From contig NZ_NPFW01000007.1 in NCBI RefSeq assembly GCF_002259405.1, forward strand, positions 186,001-250,000: a stretch of DNA of 64,000 nucleotides. Reading direction: 5' to 3'. A program made the position numbers and the translations under genes. The stretch comes from Rhodococcus sp. 14-2483-1-2. GTDB taxonomy: Bacteria; Actinomycetota; Actinomycetes; Mycobacteriales; Mycobacteriaceae. This document shows positions 1 to 8,403 of this stretch, piece by piece (positions within the stretch are counted from its first letter, which is position 1; each line of letters begins with the position of its first letter). The notes below the pieces were generated by a model. That model had not been told where the DNA came from. It did not search any database and worked only from the letters and a program-made list of their open reading frames with translations.

Positions 1-2
1 TG

Positions 3-608
3 GCGGAGAGGTCCGACGGAAAGGACTGGGATCACTTTCTGCATTCGGCGGGCACCATGCTGGTCTCGGCCGCCTGCCATCCGTCGTACTCGATGCTCAC
101 CGGCACGCTGCCCGAAGAGGGCACGCTGATGGACATCTACGGCTACTGCTTCCGGCACGAGCCCGCGGTGGATCCGGCTCGGATGCAGGCATTTCGGATG
201 CACGAGTTCGTTCGGGTCGGCACCCCCGACGAGGCGGTCGCACACCGCGAACGCTGGGTACCGCGCGGCCTCCAGGTACTGGCAGATCTGGGACTGGAAG
301 CCGAGGCGGTCATCGCCAACGACCCCTTCTTCGGTCGAGCCGGACGCATGCTCGCGGCGAACCAGCGCAACGAGAACCTCAAGACCGAGCTGGTCGTCAA
401 GCTCTACGGAGATCTCGACGAGGGCACCGCGGTCGTCTCGTGCAACTGCCACCGTGATCACTTCGGGCACACCTTCGGCATCGAGACCGCCGACGGCGAA
501 CCCGCCCACAGCGCATGCGTCGGTTTCGGCATGGAACGCATCGCACTGGCGATGCTCCGCACCCACGGACTCGATCGGTCGGGCTGGCCTGCCGCACTGC
601 GCAACTGA
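3..608 (+). CDS. Amino acid--[acyl-carrier-protein] ligase, 3' part (5' end outside window)
   Basis: About 201 C-terminal residues of a class II aminoacyl-tRNA-synthetase-like enzyme. The family activates a small amino acid with ATP and loads it on the phosphopantetheine arm of a carrier protein rather than tRNA. Seen: ACHPSYSM, a motif-2-like MQAFRMHEF, SCNCHRDHFG and a motif-3-like CVGFGMERIALAM. The Cys of ACHP, the Glu of MHEF and the Cys of SACVGFG are 43 and 104 residues apart, close to the spacing of the three zinc ligands in the characterised Bradyrhizobium enzymes. The reading frame is open to the left edge and a complete member is about 300 residues, so ATG 57 is internal. A carrier-protein gene would be expected just upstream, outside the window. 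The family call is firm; the substrate is unknown. Confidence 0.85.
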   Translation, partial: AERSDGKDWDHFLHSAGTMLVSAACHPSYSMLTGTLPEEGTLMDIYGYCFRHEPAVDPARMQAFRMHEFVRVGTPDEAVAHRERWVPRGLQVLADLGLEAEAVIANDPFFGRAGRMLAANQRNENLKTELVVKLYGDLDEGTAVVSCNCHRDHFGHTFGIETADGEPAHSACVGFGMERIALAMLRTHGLDRSGWPAALRN

Positions 609-652
609 CCGACACCGCTCCACCCGTGTACGTACACGAAGGACTCATCGAA

Positions 653-2425
653 GTGAACTTCTCCCGCACCGCGCCTCGGCGCATCGGCTCAGTTCCCGCC
701 GAGTCCTCTTCGCGTACGGGGGGCGGCAAGTACCCGATGTGGTTCGGCCCGTCCGACTCACCGCTGTTCGGCACCGTCCACGTGCCGTCCGGCGGTCGGG
801 CACGCGGCGGGGTCGTCCTGTGCCCGCCGCTCGGCAAGGAGCAGGTCGACTCGTATCGCGGCATGACCCTGCTGGCGCAGAAGCTCAGTGCGCAGGGACT
901 TCTGGTGCTGCGGTTCGACTACCGCGGTACCGGCGATTCGTGGGGCGATCAGGATCAGCCCGGCGCGGTCGCACACTGGCAGCGGAGCATCGTCGAGGCC
1001 GTCGACTACGTTCGCGGTTGCGGGGTGACCGAGGTCGGCCTCGTCGGTCTGCGCGTCGGTGCCTTGTTGGCGTGTTCGGTCGCCGCCGAGTGCGGGCCGC
1101 TCACCGCGATGACGCTGTGGGATCCGGTCGTCAAGGGACGGTCGTATCTGCACGAGCAGCGCGCACTGTATTCGGTGAGCGTGACCACCGACTCCGACGC
1201 AGATCCCAGGGTGTCGATCATCGGCGCTGTGCTGCATCCGGATTCGGCCGCGGACTTCTCCGCGCTCGATGCCGCGAAGACGCAGACGGATGCGCCGGTG
1301 CTGGTCGCCACCCGCGCCGAGCGAGGCGATACCAAGCCGGTACGCAAGCTCGTCGAGGCTCTCTCGGCTCAGGAGCACACGCTGACCGCCCACGACGACT
1401 TTCTCGAGCCGAGCGATTTCGAGGTCATCATCCCGACGTCCGACATCGCGCACCTCGCGACGTGGACGGCGTCCAAGTTCCCGGCGGTACCCGCCGCCGA
1501 GCTCGAGGTGAAGCGTCGGTCGCGGTTCGTGGTCGACGGAATTCACGAGAACATCGAATACCTGGGCGACCAACAGCTTTTCGCGATTCGGTCCACCTCG
1601 GATCGATGCCGGGCCGGTGGACCGACCGTGGTGCTGTACCCCACCGCCAACGAGCACCGCGTCGGTCCGGTGCGCATGTGGGTGGAACTGGCCCGGCTCC
1701 TGCCTCGATTCGGGGTCTCCACGGTGCGTTTCGATCGACGCGGCACCGGTGAGAGCGGCAGCGTCTGCGACGGGGAGTTGACCCGGCTCTACAGCGACGA
1801 GGGCAACGAGGACGCTCTCACCGCCGTCCGACAGTCCGGCACCACCCCGGACAACGTCCTGGTGGCCGGAATGTGCTCCGGCTCCTGGTATTCCAGCTTC
1901 GCCGCCCGGGAACTGGGGGTTCGTTCCGCGGTATTGCTCAACACCCTCGACTGGACCACTCGTCGTCTCGAATTCGTCAAGCGCTCGTCGATGCACACCG
2001 AGGAAGCGGGACTGCGGGCTCGCGCACTCGATCGTCTGCATCACTGGGGTGTGGCGACCAAGAATGCACTGCAGCCGCGGATTCCGTATGCCCTGTGGAT
2101 CTGGCTCGGGCGACGCGGACTGATCCAGGTTCCCGAGATCTCGCTGCGCATTCTCAGCGACCGTCAGGTGCAGACGCGAGTTCTGCTCTCCCCCAGCGAC
2201 ACCGCCTGGTTCGAGACCAACCGCGGCCCGGAGGGAATGCGCCGGCTCCAGCGCCGATCGTCCGTACCCACTGTCACCTCCTTCGAGTCCGGTGATCACT
2301 CGCTCTACGGTCGCGATCTGCGAGAGAACGTGCGCGCCGAACTTCTCGCGGCCACTGCTGCTGCCTTCGACATCGAGATCGCCGCACCGTCACCTCCCGT
2401 GCCGGTGGGGAAGGTTCGATTGTGA
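653..2425 (+). CDS. Two-domain alpha/beta hydrolase (exosortase-associated hydrolase-like)
   Basis: 590 residues from GTG 653, chosen because GAAGGA lies 9 nt upstream; the open frame continues further upstream but overlaps the ligase gene. Two alpha/beta-hydrolase modules lie in tandem: the first has CPPLGKEQ and RFDYRGTGDS near residues 60-90, the second YPTANEHR and RFDRRGTGESG near residues 325-365. The nucleophile elbow of module 1 is GLRVG (about residue 131), with no Ser, and that of module 2 is GMCSG (about residue 408), with Cys where Ser is usual. Such hydrolases accompany polysaccharide and exosortase loci, where they may act as thioesterases or acyl-transfer enzymes. It lies 44 nt after the carrier-protein ligase, so release or transfer of a thioester-bound group is an attractive but unproven role. 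Confidence 0.7.
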   Translation: MNFSRTAPRRIGSVPAESSSRTGGGKYPMWFGPSDSPLFGTVHVPSGGRARGGVVLCPPLGKEQVDSYRGMTLLAQKLSAQGLLVLRFDYRGTGDSWGDQDQPGAVAHWQRSIVEAVDYVRGCGVTEVGLVGLRVGALLACSVAAECGPLTAMTLWDPVVKGRSYLHEQRALYSVSVTTDSDADPRVSIIGAVLHPDSAADFSALDAAKTQTDAPVLVATRAERGDTKPVRKLVEALSAQEHTLTAHDDFLEPSDFEVIIPTSDIAHLATWTASKFPAVPAAELEVKRRSRFVVDGIHENIEYLGDQQLFAIRSTSDRCRAGGPTVVLYPTANEHRVGPVRMWVELARLLPRFGVSTVRFDRRGTGESGSVCDGELTRLYSDEGNEDALTAVRQSGTTPDNVLVAGMCSGSWYSSFAARELGVRSAVLLNTLDWTTRRLEFVKRSSMHTEEAGLRARALDRLHHWGVATKNALQPRIPYALWIWLGRRGLIQVPEISLRILSDRQVQTRVLLSPSDTAWFETNRGPEGMRRLQRRSSVPTVTSFESGDHSLYGRDLRENVRAELLAATAAAFDIEIAAPSPPVPVGKVRL

Positions 2426-4122
2426 AGCACCGCGCTCCCAGGATCCTGCCACCCAAGCACGAACAGCTCGAACAGCTTCGGTGGTATCCGGTCGAACCGG
2501 CTCGGTTCGACCTGGGTCTGATGAACAGCCCGACGATGCCGGTGCAGACCGTGCCTCGGCACGATGCCGTGCACTCGGTCGACGTATCTCCGGTCGCCGA
2601 GGAGTCCACCTGGCACCCGGCACCCGAGACGGGGCCGGGATCGAAGGCGTCCGATCGCAACCTTGCGCTCAATTCGATGGCCCTGATGCTCTCGACGGCC
2701 ATCACCGGCGCACTCGGCCTGCTGTTCTGGGCTGCGGCCGGCCGGCTCTATCCCGTGGCGGAGGTGGGCAGCGCGTCGGCGGTCATCACCTCCGCGGTGA
2801 TGCTCTCGACGCTGTCCAATCTGAGCCTCGGTTCGATGTACGAGCGGTTCCTGCCGATCTCGGGCCGGTTGGCCAAGACGTTCATCGTGCGCGGCTACCT
2901 CACCGTCACCGCGTTCGCGTTCGTGCTCGGCGGCGGCTTCCTGCTGGTTGCGCCGGTGGACGAGATGTTCACCAACACCGCGGAGATCGTCTCGTTCCCG
3001 TTCTTCGTCGCCGTGCTCGCGGTGTTCGCGCTGCAGGATCAGACGTCGTCCGGCCTGGGCGTCGCGCGCTGGGCGGCTGCCAAGAACGTCTTCCACGCCG
3101 TCTTCAAGTTCGTCATGCTGTTGGCGCTCTTCGCAACCGAGCGCAGTACCTCGATCATTTCTGCCTGGGCGGTCCCCGCGATCGTGGCGTCGATCTTCGT
3201 CCTGCGCGCGATCATGAAGAACGTCCGCACCGAACAGCGGTACGCCGGCAAGCCGGATCTGCCGCCCCGGCGTGAGATGTGGGCCTACTTCGGCTCGGCG
3301 TACGGCATCACCGCGCTGGGATCGCTCGCTCCGCTGCTGGTGCCGATGATCGTCGTCGCCACCCTCGGCGCCGAGCAGAACGCCTACTTCTCGCTCACCT
3401 GGTCGATCGTCAGCGCTCTGTACATTCTGATCAGCGTGTTGATCGGACCGTACGTGGCCGAGGTCGCCGCCCACCCCGAACAGTTCCACCGCCTGACCAA
3501 GCGGTTCATGACCCTGGTGTGCATCGTTGCGGTGGGTGGGTCGATCTTCCTGGCCTTCTTCGCACCGTTCGGTCTGGGGTTGATCGGCCAGGGCTACCGC
3601 GACCAGGGCACCATCATCGTGCAACTGGCCGCGCTGACCATCCCGCTCTCGGTCGTCGGTTCCCTCTACGACGGTTTGGCGCGGGTCCGTCGACGCATGC
3701 GATTGGCCGTGATCGTGCAGGTCGTGGCCACCTCGATCATCATCAGCGGATCGATCGGCCTGTCGTCGTCGATGGGCATCGCGGCCGTCGGCTGGGCGTA
3801 CCTCGCCGCAGAGGCGTTCGGTGCCGTCGTGCTGATCGTGCCGCTCGTGCGCTGGATCCGCGAGCTGTCCGCAGGCAGCTCCGGCGAGTCCGGTGACGAC
3901 CAGGGCCCGTCGGGCTCCCCCGGACCCCGCGGGCCGATCGACGACAGCGACGCCCGTGCACCTCGATCGCGTCATCGAGAGCCTCGCCACGGCGAGCCCC
4001 GACACGCCGAACCTCGACACCGTGAACCGCCTCGCCGCGAGCCGCAGGACGGTCCGCCGCCCCTCGACGAATCGTCACCGCGTCGTATCCCTGTCCACGC
4101 CCAGCACAGGACGGCACCATGA
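2422..4122 (+). CDS. Polysaccharide flippase, MOP/Wzx superfamily, with charged tail
   Basis: 566 residues; GTG start overlaps the previous stop (GTGA). A hydrophilic N-terminus of about 80 residues precedes a polytopic membrane core that begins LNSMALMLSTAITGALGLLF and runs to about residue 475, with roughly 12 hydrophobic segments typical of MATE/Wzx-type flippases that turn lipid-linked oligosaccharides across the membrane. The last 90 residues are hydrophilic and contain a low-complexity repeat (RHREPRHGEPRHAEPRH and similar) encoded at about 3955-4035. The tail is not part of the usual family fold and is presumably cytoplasmic. Translationally coupled on both sides. The likely cargo is the glycan made by the downstream glycosyltransferases. 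Confidence 0.75.
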   Translation: MKHRAPRILPPKHEQLEQLRWYPVEPARFDLGLMNSPTMPVQTVPRHDAVHSVDVSPVAEESTWHPAPETGPGSKASDRNLALNSMALMLSTAITGALGLLFWAAAGRLYPVAEVGSASAVITSAVMLSTLSNLSLGSMYERFLPISGRLAKTFIVRGYLTVTAFAFVLGGGFLLVAPVDEMFTNTAEIVSFPFFVAVLAVFALQDQTSSGLGVARWAAAKNVFHAVFKFVMLLALFATERSTSIISAWAVPAIVASIFVLRAIMKNVRTEQRYAGKPDLPPRREMWAYFGSAYGITALGSLAPLLVPMIVVATLGAEQNAYFSLTWSIVSALYILISVLIGPYVAEVAAHPEQFHRLTKRFMTLVCIVAVGGSIFLAFFAPFGLGLIGQGYRDQGTIIVQLAALTIPLSVVGSLYDGLARVRRRMRLAVIVQVVATSIIISGSIGLSSSMGIAAVGWAYLAAEAFGAVVLIVPLVRWIRELSAGSSGESGDDQGPSGSPGPRGPIDDSDARAPRSRHREPRHGEPRHAEPRHREPPRREPQDGPPPLDESSPRRIPVHAQHRTAP

Positions 4123-5399
4123 CTCAGACATATCGCGCCAGTTCGTTGGACATGCTGCGGTCCGATTCGCGCATCGTGACCGTGCTGGGACCCGCCGACT
4201 TCGGCGATCTTGCACGAGTGCAGAGCCGGGTACTGGCCCTGGCCTCGATCGGTCCTGCGACGCGGCTGGGTCTGCGCGCCGACCAATCTTCGGCGGGCTG
4301 GGTCTACGAGCCGGAGCGGGTACTCGAGCACATCGCCGAGGGACCCGCCGTCGGTCACGAGCAGTTGGCCAAGGAACTCACCGTGTTCTCGCACGCGTCC
4401 GTGCCCGAAATTCCTCTTCGACTTCGTTTGGCGGGTCGCTACCTGTTCCTCGATCTCAATCACGGTCTCGGCGACGCTCTGTTGCCGGTCGATCTGTTCG
4501 CGTACCTGGCCGACGCGCGCCCCGACGCACCGCTTCCGACGTGGGCAGACAGTGCCGTCGACGGCCATCCACTTCGAAAAGCACTGCTGCGGTGGGTCGT
4601 TCGAAATCCCAGGAACGTCGTCGACACGCTCTACGACCGCGTACGTCCCGGCTCGAAGCGCGAATCCACGGTCATGGCCGCCGCACCCGACACCGCATCG
4701 CCGACGGCTTTTCGGCCGTGGGCACCGTCCGCTGCGGTGGCCACCGTGGTGACGCCGTCGGGTACCACCGATGCGATCCGGCAGTGGCGAGAATCCCACC
4801 TGCCCGGCGCGAGTGTCAGCGCGGTGATGTGCGCGGCCGTGGCCGCGGCGTTCGCGCGCACATCGTTCTCGCTCGATCGTTCCGCAGCTTTTCTCTTCGA
4901 CTGCCGCCGCTACCTTCCGCAGTCGGCGGTCGTGCTCGGTAACTTCGCTGCCGGGATCCGGTTCTCGGACATCGATCCCACCTCGGCCGGGGAGGTGCAC
5001 GGGGCACTGTCCGGTGCGATCGCCAAGGGCCGTCCGATCGCTTCCGCGACGATCAGCACCATCAAGTACAAGCGCGAACACAAGGCCGTCTCCGGGGTGT
5101 TCGGCGACCGCGTCCCGGTGGATCCGAAGGTCCAGCTCATGTACTCCGATCTCGGTAGAGTCAGGCAGTTGGAGCAGATCTCCTGGGTTGCCGAGCCCGC
5201 CGACCGCGCCTTCTTCGTGATCGCCGATCCGGGCCAACCGGAGTCGGTGATGATCACGATGGAGACCATCGATTCGGTCGTGTTCGTCTCGGCGTCGTTC
5301 CACGACAATGTTTTCGACAGCCACACCGTGCAATCCGCACTCGATCTCGTAGCAGCGAACCCCCTCGCATTGCTGGCCCCTCAGGAGAAGACTGCATGA
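4119..5399 (+). CDS. Condensation-domain / CoA-dependent acyltransferase superfamily protein
   Basis: 426 residues; ATG overlaps the flippase stop (ATGA). The central motif NHGLGDA at about residues 114-120 keeps the His-x3-Asp pattern of the HHxxxDG active site of NRPS condensation domains, polyketide-associated acyltransferases and wax-ester-synthase-type enzymes, and the two-lobe length of about 430 residues fits that fold. No adenylation or carrier domain is attached. With a carrier-protein aminoacylating enzyme at the head of the locus and a flippase before it, this enzyme could move an acyl or aminoacyl group onto a sugar or lipid carrier. That role is inferred from context; the fold assignment rests mainly on the motif and the length. 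Confidence 0.55.
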   Translation: MTQTYRASSLDMLRSDSRIVTVLGPADFGDLARVQSRVLALASIGPATRLGLRADQSSAGWVYEPERVLEHIAEGPAVGHEQLAKELTVFSHASVPEIPLRLRLAGRYLFLDLNHGLGDALLPVDLFAYLADARPDAPLPTWADSAVDGHPLRKALLRWVVRNPRNVVDTLYDRVRPGSKRESTVMAAAPDTASPTAFRPWAPSAAVATVVTPSGTTDAIRQWRESHLPGASVSAVMCAAVAAAFARTSFSLDRSAAFLFDCRRYLPQSAVVLGNFAAGIRFSDIDPTSAGEVHGALSGAIAKGRPIASATISTIKYKREHKAVSGVFGDRVPVDPKVQLMYSDLGRVRQLEQISWVAEPADRAFFVIADPGQPESVMITMETIDSVVFVSASFHDNVFDSHTVQSALDLVAANPLALLAPQEKTA

Positions 5400-6100
5400 C
5401 CACCGAAGCGAAGCGCCCCACGAAACCCGAAGCGAACCGGCCATCGTCGAGCACGCAGGCACCGGTGCGATCGGGCTTCGTCGCCCACGTCGCTCGTTGG
5501 GCAGGGTTGTCGGTGGTGCAGTTCGTCCTCGTCGAGTACATCGTCTCGGCCACGTGGCGCGGGCTCTACAGCTACCGGAACAACTACATCAGCGAACTCG
5601 GAATCCCGTTCTGCGGTCCCACCGGCAACTGGCCGTGCAGCCAGCTCTACGTCCTGCTCAACGCCTCGATGGTGCTGTTCGGTGTGGCGATCGCGGCAGT
5701 GGGCGCATCCTGGTACATCGTCCGCCGGATCGACGGTAGAGCCGCGTCGTTCTTCCTCGTCGCAGGCGTGGGTGCCATCACCGCAGGCGTCGTCAACCAG
5801 GGCGTGAACTACCCGATCCATTCGTTCGGTGCCACCGCGTTCTTCGTCTTCGGAAACTTCGGCCTCGTCATCGCCGGCGGGCATCGGAGTCTGCGACGCA
5901 GCATTCGCACCGTCGTGACCGCACTCGGTGCCGTCGGTCTGGCCGGATACTTCGCCTACATGAGCGGTCACGAATTCGGCCTCGGCATCGGCACCATGGA
6001 ACGCATCGCCACCTATGCCCTTCTCGTGGGCATAGTCGTGCTGTCGGTCTCGCAGTTCAACGCGACGCGAGTACCGAAGAACGTCGACGAGACCGCGTGA
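5396..6100 (+). CDS. DUF998-family membrane protein
   Basis: 234 residues; ATG overlaps the previous stop (ATGA). After a hydrophilic N-terminus of about 30 residues there are about six hydrophobic segments, with the extracytoplasmic-looking loop NNYISELGIPFCGPTG and a Cys pair (FCGP, WPCSQ) early in the protein, as in DUF998 proteins. The biochemical role of DUF998 is unknown. Its tight coupling to the flippase, acyltransferase and GH16 genes places it in the glycan pathway, perhaps as a membrane component of the export or modification complex. Confidence 0.6.
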   Translation: MTTEAKRPTKPEANRPSSSTQAPVRSGFVAHVARWAGLSVVQFVLVEYIVSATWRGLYSYRNNYISELGIPFCGPTGNWPCSQLYVLLNASMVLFGVAIAAVGASWYIVRRIDGRAASFFLVAGVGAITAGVVNQGVNYPIHSFGATAFFVFGNFGLVIAGGHRSLRRSIRTVVTALGAVGLAGYFAYMSGHEFGLGIGTMERIATYALLVGIVVLSVSQFNATRVPKNVDETA

Positions 6101-7068
6101 GTCGTCACGCCGCATCGAGCCGAGAGTCCGGAGCGGGGACCGTCGAGGTTTCGCGGCTACCCGGAACCGGGCTCATCGTCGAGCCTCCACGACGGCGCTG
6201 GCCGTCCGTTCTGGCGTTCCTCATCGTCCTGGGATTGGTTGTGACCGGCACCGTGTACGGGATGACGCACCGCTCCGATCCCGGCGGCACTGCGCAGGGC
6301 ACGGTCGACGCCACCTCCACGTCGTCGGCGTCCAATACGTCGGCCACCAAGCCCGGATTCACCGTCTACGACGACTTCTCGGGGACCGCGGGCGATGCGG
6401 TGGCGGACGGCCGGTGGAGTCACGATGTCGGACAGACCGGTTGGGGCAACAACGAGAAGCAGGACTACACCGATTCGACCGAGAATTCGTCTCTCGACGG
6501 CGACGGCAACATGGTCATCAAGGCCATGCGCAACGGTGATGGGTACACCTCGGCCCGAGTGACCACCAAGGACAAGTTCGAGTTCACCTACGGCCGCATC
6601 GAAGCTCGGATCAAGATGCCCGCCGGAGCAGGCCTGCATCCGGCGTTCTGGATGCTCGGCACCGACCTGGACTCCGTCGGCTGGCCGCTCTCGGGCGAGA
6701 TCGACGTCATGGAGACGCTGAACCAGGCCGATCAGTACCACACCGGAATCCATGCCCCCCAACCCGATTCGTTGACGAGTCAGAAGGTCGACGCGGGCGG
6801 AATCCCGCCGGAGCCGCTGTCCGAGAACTTCCACACCTACTGGGTCGAGCGTTCACCGGGTCGCGTGACCACCGGTATCGACGGCACCACCTTGGCCACC
6901 GTCACTCCGGACGACCTGATCGGCGGCGACGACTACTGGGTCTTCGACAAGCCGTTCTTCCTGCTGTTCAACGTCGCCGTCGCCGGCGACTGGCCCGGTC
7001 CAACCGACAACTCCACGCCGTTCCCGGCGACCATGACGGTCGACTGGGTGCGGTATCGCGCCGACTGA
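6097..7068 (+). CDS. Membrane-anchored glycoside hydrolase family 16
   Basis: 323 residues; GTG start overlaps the previous stop (GTGA). A cytoplasmic stretch of about 33 residues is followed by one membrane anchor (about 34-54), a Ser/Thr-rich linker, then a GH16 jelly roll. The catalytic signature SGEIDVMETL gives Glu201, Asp203 and Glu206 (ExDxxE), and FEFTYGRIEARIKMP and HPAFWMLG are further GH16 blocks. The family cleaves or transfers beta-1,3 and beta-1,3/1,4 glucans, agars and similar polymers. Located outside the cell and co-transcribed with synthesis genes, it most likely trims, releases or cross-links the exported polymer rather than feeding on foreign glucan; that is inference. Confidence 0.85.
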   Translation: MSRHAASSRESGAGTVEVSRLPGTGLIVEPPRRRWPSVLAFLIVLGLVVTGTVYGMTHRSDPGGTAQGTVDATSTSSASNTSATKPGFTVYDDFSGTAGDAVADGRWSHDVGQTGWGNNEKQDYTDSTENSSLDGDGNMVIKAMRNGDGYTSARVTTKDKFEFTYGRIEARIKMPAGAGLHPAFWMLGTDLDSVGWPLSGEIDVMETLNQADQYHTGIHAPQPDSLTSQKVDAGGIPPEPLSENFHTYWVERSPGRVTTGIDGTTLATVTPDDLIGGDDYWVFDKPFFLLFNVAVAGDWPGPTDNSTPFPATMTVDWVRYRAD

Positions 7069-7116
7069 GACTCCGCTCCACCTGCCCGTACGTGTCACCC
7101 CGAAAGGACCCACCCC

Positions 7117-8403
7117 GTGTTACCTCCCGCGCTCCCCAGACTCCAGTCTCCCGAATGGGACGGTGCCGTGTGGATCGGTGACATCGACCTGGAGCAGGAT
7201 CTGCCGGAGTCTCTCGCCCTCGACGATTCCGACGGTTACCGCCGCGCCCGGTTGTTGATCCGACGCGGACTGGACCCGCTGGGCTTCGTCGAACTCGATG
7301 TCGTCGACGGCGCGATCGCGGCAGAAGACGCGCGACGGGCGGCCATGTCGCTCGCCCAGGTTCCGATGCCCGATGTTCTGCCCGACCCCGATCGGGCGCT
7401 GCCGCCGATCACCGTGGTGATCTGCACTCGCGACCGAGTCGACCATCTGAAGGGCGCGCTCGCGTCGGTGTCCGCTCTGGACTACCCCGACTTCGAGGTG
7501 GTCGTCGTCGACAATGCATCCCCGACCGATGCCACACAGCAGTACGTTCGCGGGCTGGACGACCCCCGTGTTCGCGTCGTGTCCGAGCCGACGGCAGGTC
7601 TGTCCAGGGCGAGGAACACGGGGTTGCGGGCGGCCCGACACGACATCGTCGCCTTCACCGACGACGACGTCGCCGTCGACGCGAGGTGGTTGCGCAGCAT
7701 CGCGCGCGGCTTCGGGCGGGCCGATCGGGTCACGTGTGTGTCCGGCATCGTGCCGAGTGGGGAGATCAGAACTCAGGCGCAGGCGTATTTCGATCGTCGT
7801 GTCGGGTGGGCGAGTTCGGTGACGCCTCGGGTCTACGACCTGAAGAATCCTCCGGCCGACGTGCCGCTGTTTCCGTTCCAGGTCGGGATGTACGGGACCG
7901 GAGCCAATTTTGCGGTCGACCGCGGCCGGATGTTCGATCTGGGAGGATTCGACGAGGCACTGGGAGTGGGATCCCCGACCAACGGCGGTGAGGACCTCGA
8001 CATGTTCTTCCGGGTCTTGATGGCCGGCGACAAGCTCGTGTACGAACCTGCGGCCATCGTGTGGCACCGTCACCGCGCCGATTCCGAGGCGTTGGCGGTG
8101 CAGGCGCGCGGGTACGGGCTCGGGCTCGGTGCGTGGCTGTACACGGTCGCCACCGACCGCAGATCGGCGACGCTGGCCGCCACGGTGGCCGTCCGCCGAC
8201 TCGGCAGCGCAATTCGGTTGTCGGCCAAGATGAGCAAGGTCGCCTCCCCTCCCGACGATCTCGCTGCCGACCTGCCCGACGGCATCGGCCGGATGGAACT
8301 GCTGTCCATCGCCAAGGGCCCCGCGGCCATCCGGCGCAGCAGACGCGAAGGGCGCGAACGCACTCCTCTGGCGGGGGTGAGCCGTGAACCTGTCCTCGAC
8401 TGA
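7117..8403 (+). CDS. Family 2 glycosyltransferase
   Basis: 428 residues from GTG 7117, with GAAAGGA 9 nt upstream. An N-terminal region of about 95 residues precedes a GT2 GT-A domain: PPITVVICTRDRVDHLKGAL, then VVVVDNASPTDAT, GLSRARNTGLRAARHD and the metal-binding FTDDDV at about residues 181-186. A later GGEDLDMFFRVL supplies the ED acceptor-site motif. It adds a sugar from a nucleotide donor in the cytoplasm. A 48-nt gap separates it from the GH16 gene and its end overlaps the next gene by 20 nt. Donor and acceptor cannot be told from sequence. Confidence 0.85.
   Translation: MLPPALPRLQSPEWDGAVWIGDIDLEQDLPESLALDDSDGYRRARLLIRRGLDPLGFVELDVVDGAIAAEDARRAAMSLAQVPMPDVLPDPDRALPPITVVICTRDRVDHLKGALASVSALDYPDFEVVVVDNASPTDATQQYVRGLDDPRVRVVSEPTAGLSRARNTGLRAARHDIVAFTDDDVAVDARWLRSIARGFGRADRVTCVSGIVPSGEIRTQAQAYFDRRVGWASSVTPRVYDLKNPPADVPLFPFQVGMYGTGANFAVDRGRMFDLGGFDEALGVGSPTNGGEDLDMFFRVLMAGDKLVYEPAAIVWHRHRADSEALAVQARGYGLGLGAWLYTVATDRRSATLAATVAVRRLGSAIRLSAKMSKVASPPDDLAADLPDGIGRMELLSIAKGPAAIRRSRREGRERTPLAGVSREPVLD

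Noticed and set aside
758-2299. 513-codon open frame on the minus strand
   Set aside because: Antisense to the two-domain hydrolase; its Gly/Arg/Gln-rich translation has no domain motifs, as expected for a high-GC shadow frame.
2305-4020. 571-codon minus-strand open frame rich in Arg, Asp, His and Glu
   Set aside because: Shadow of the flippase gene, which has membrane helices, coupled start and stop, and family motifs.
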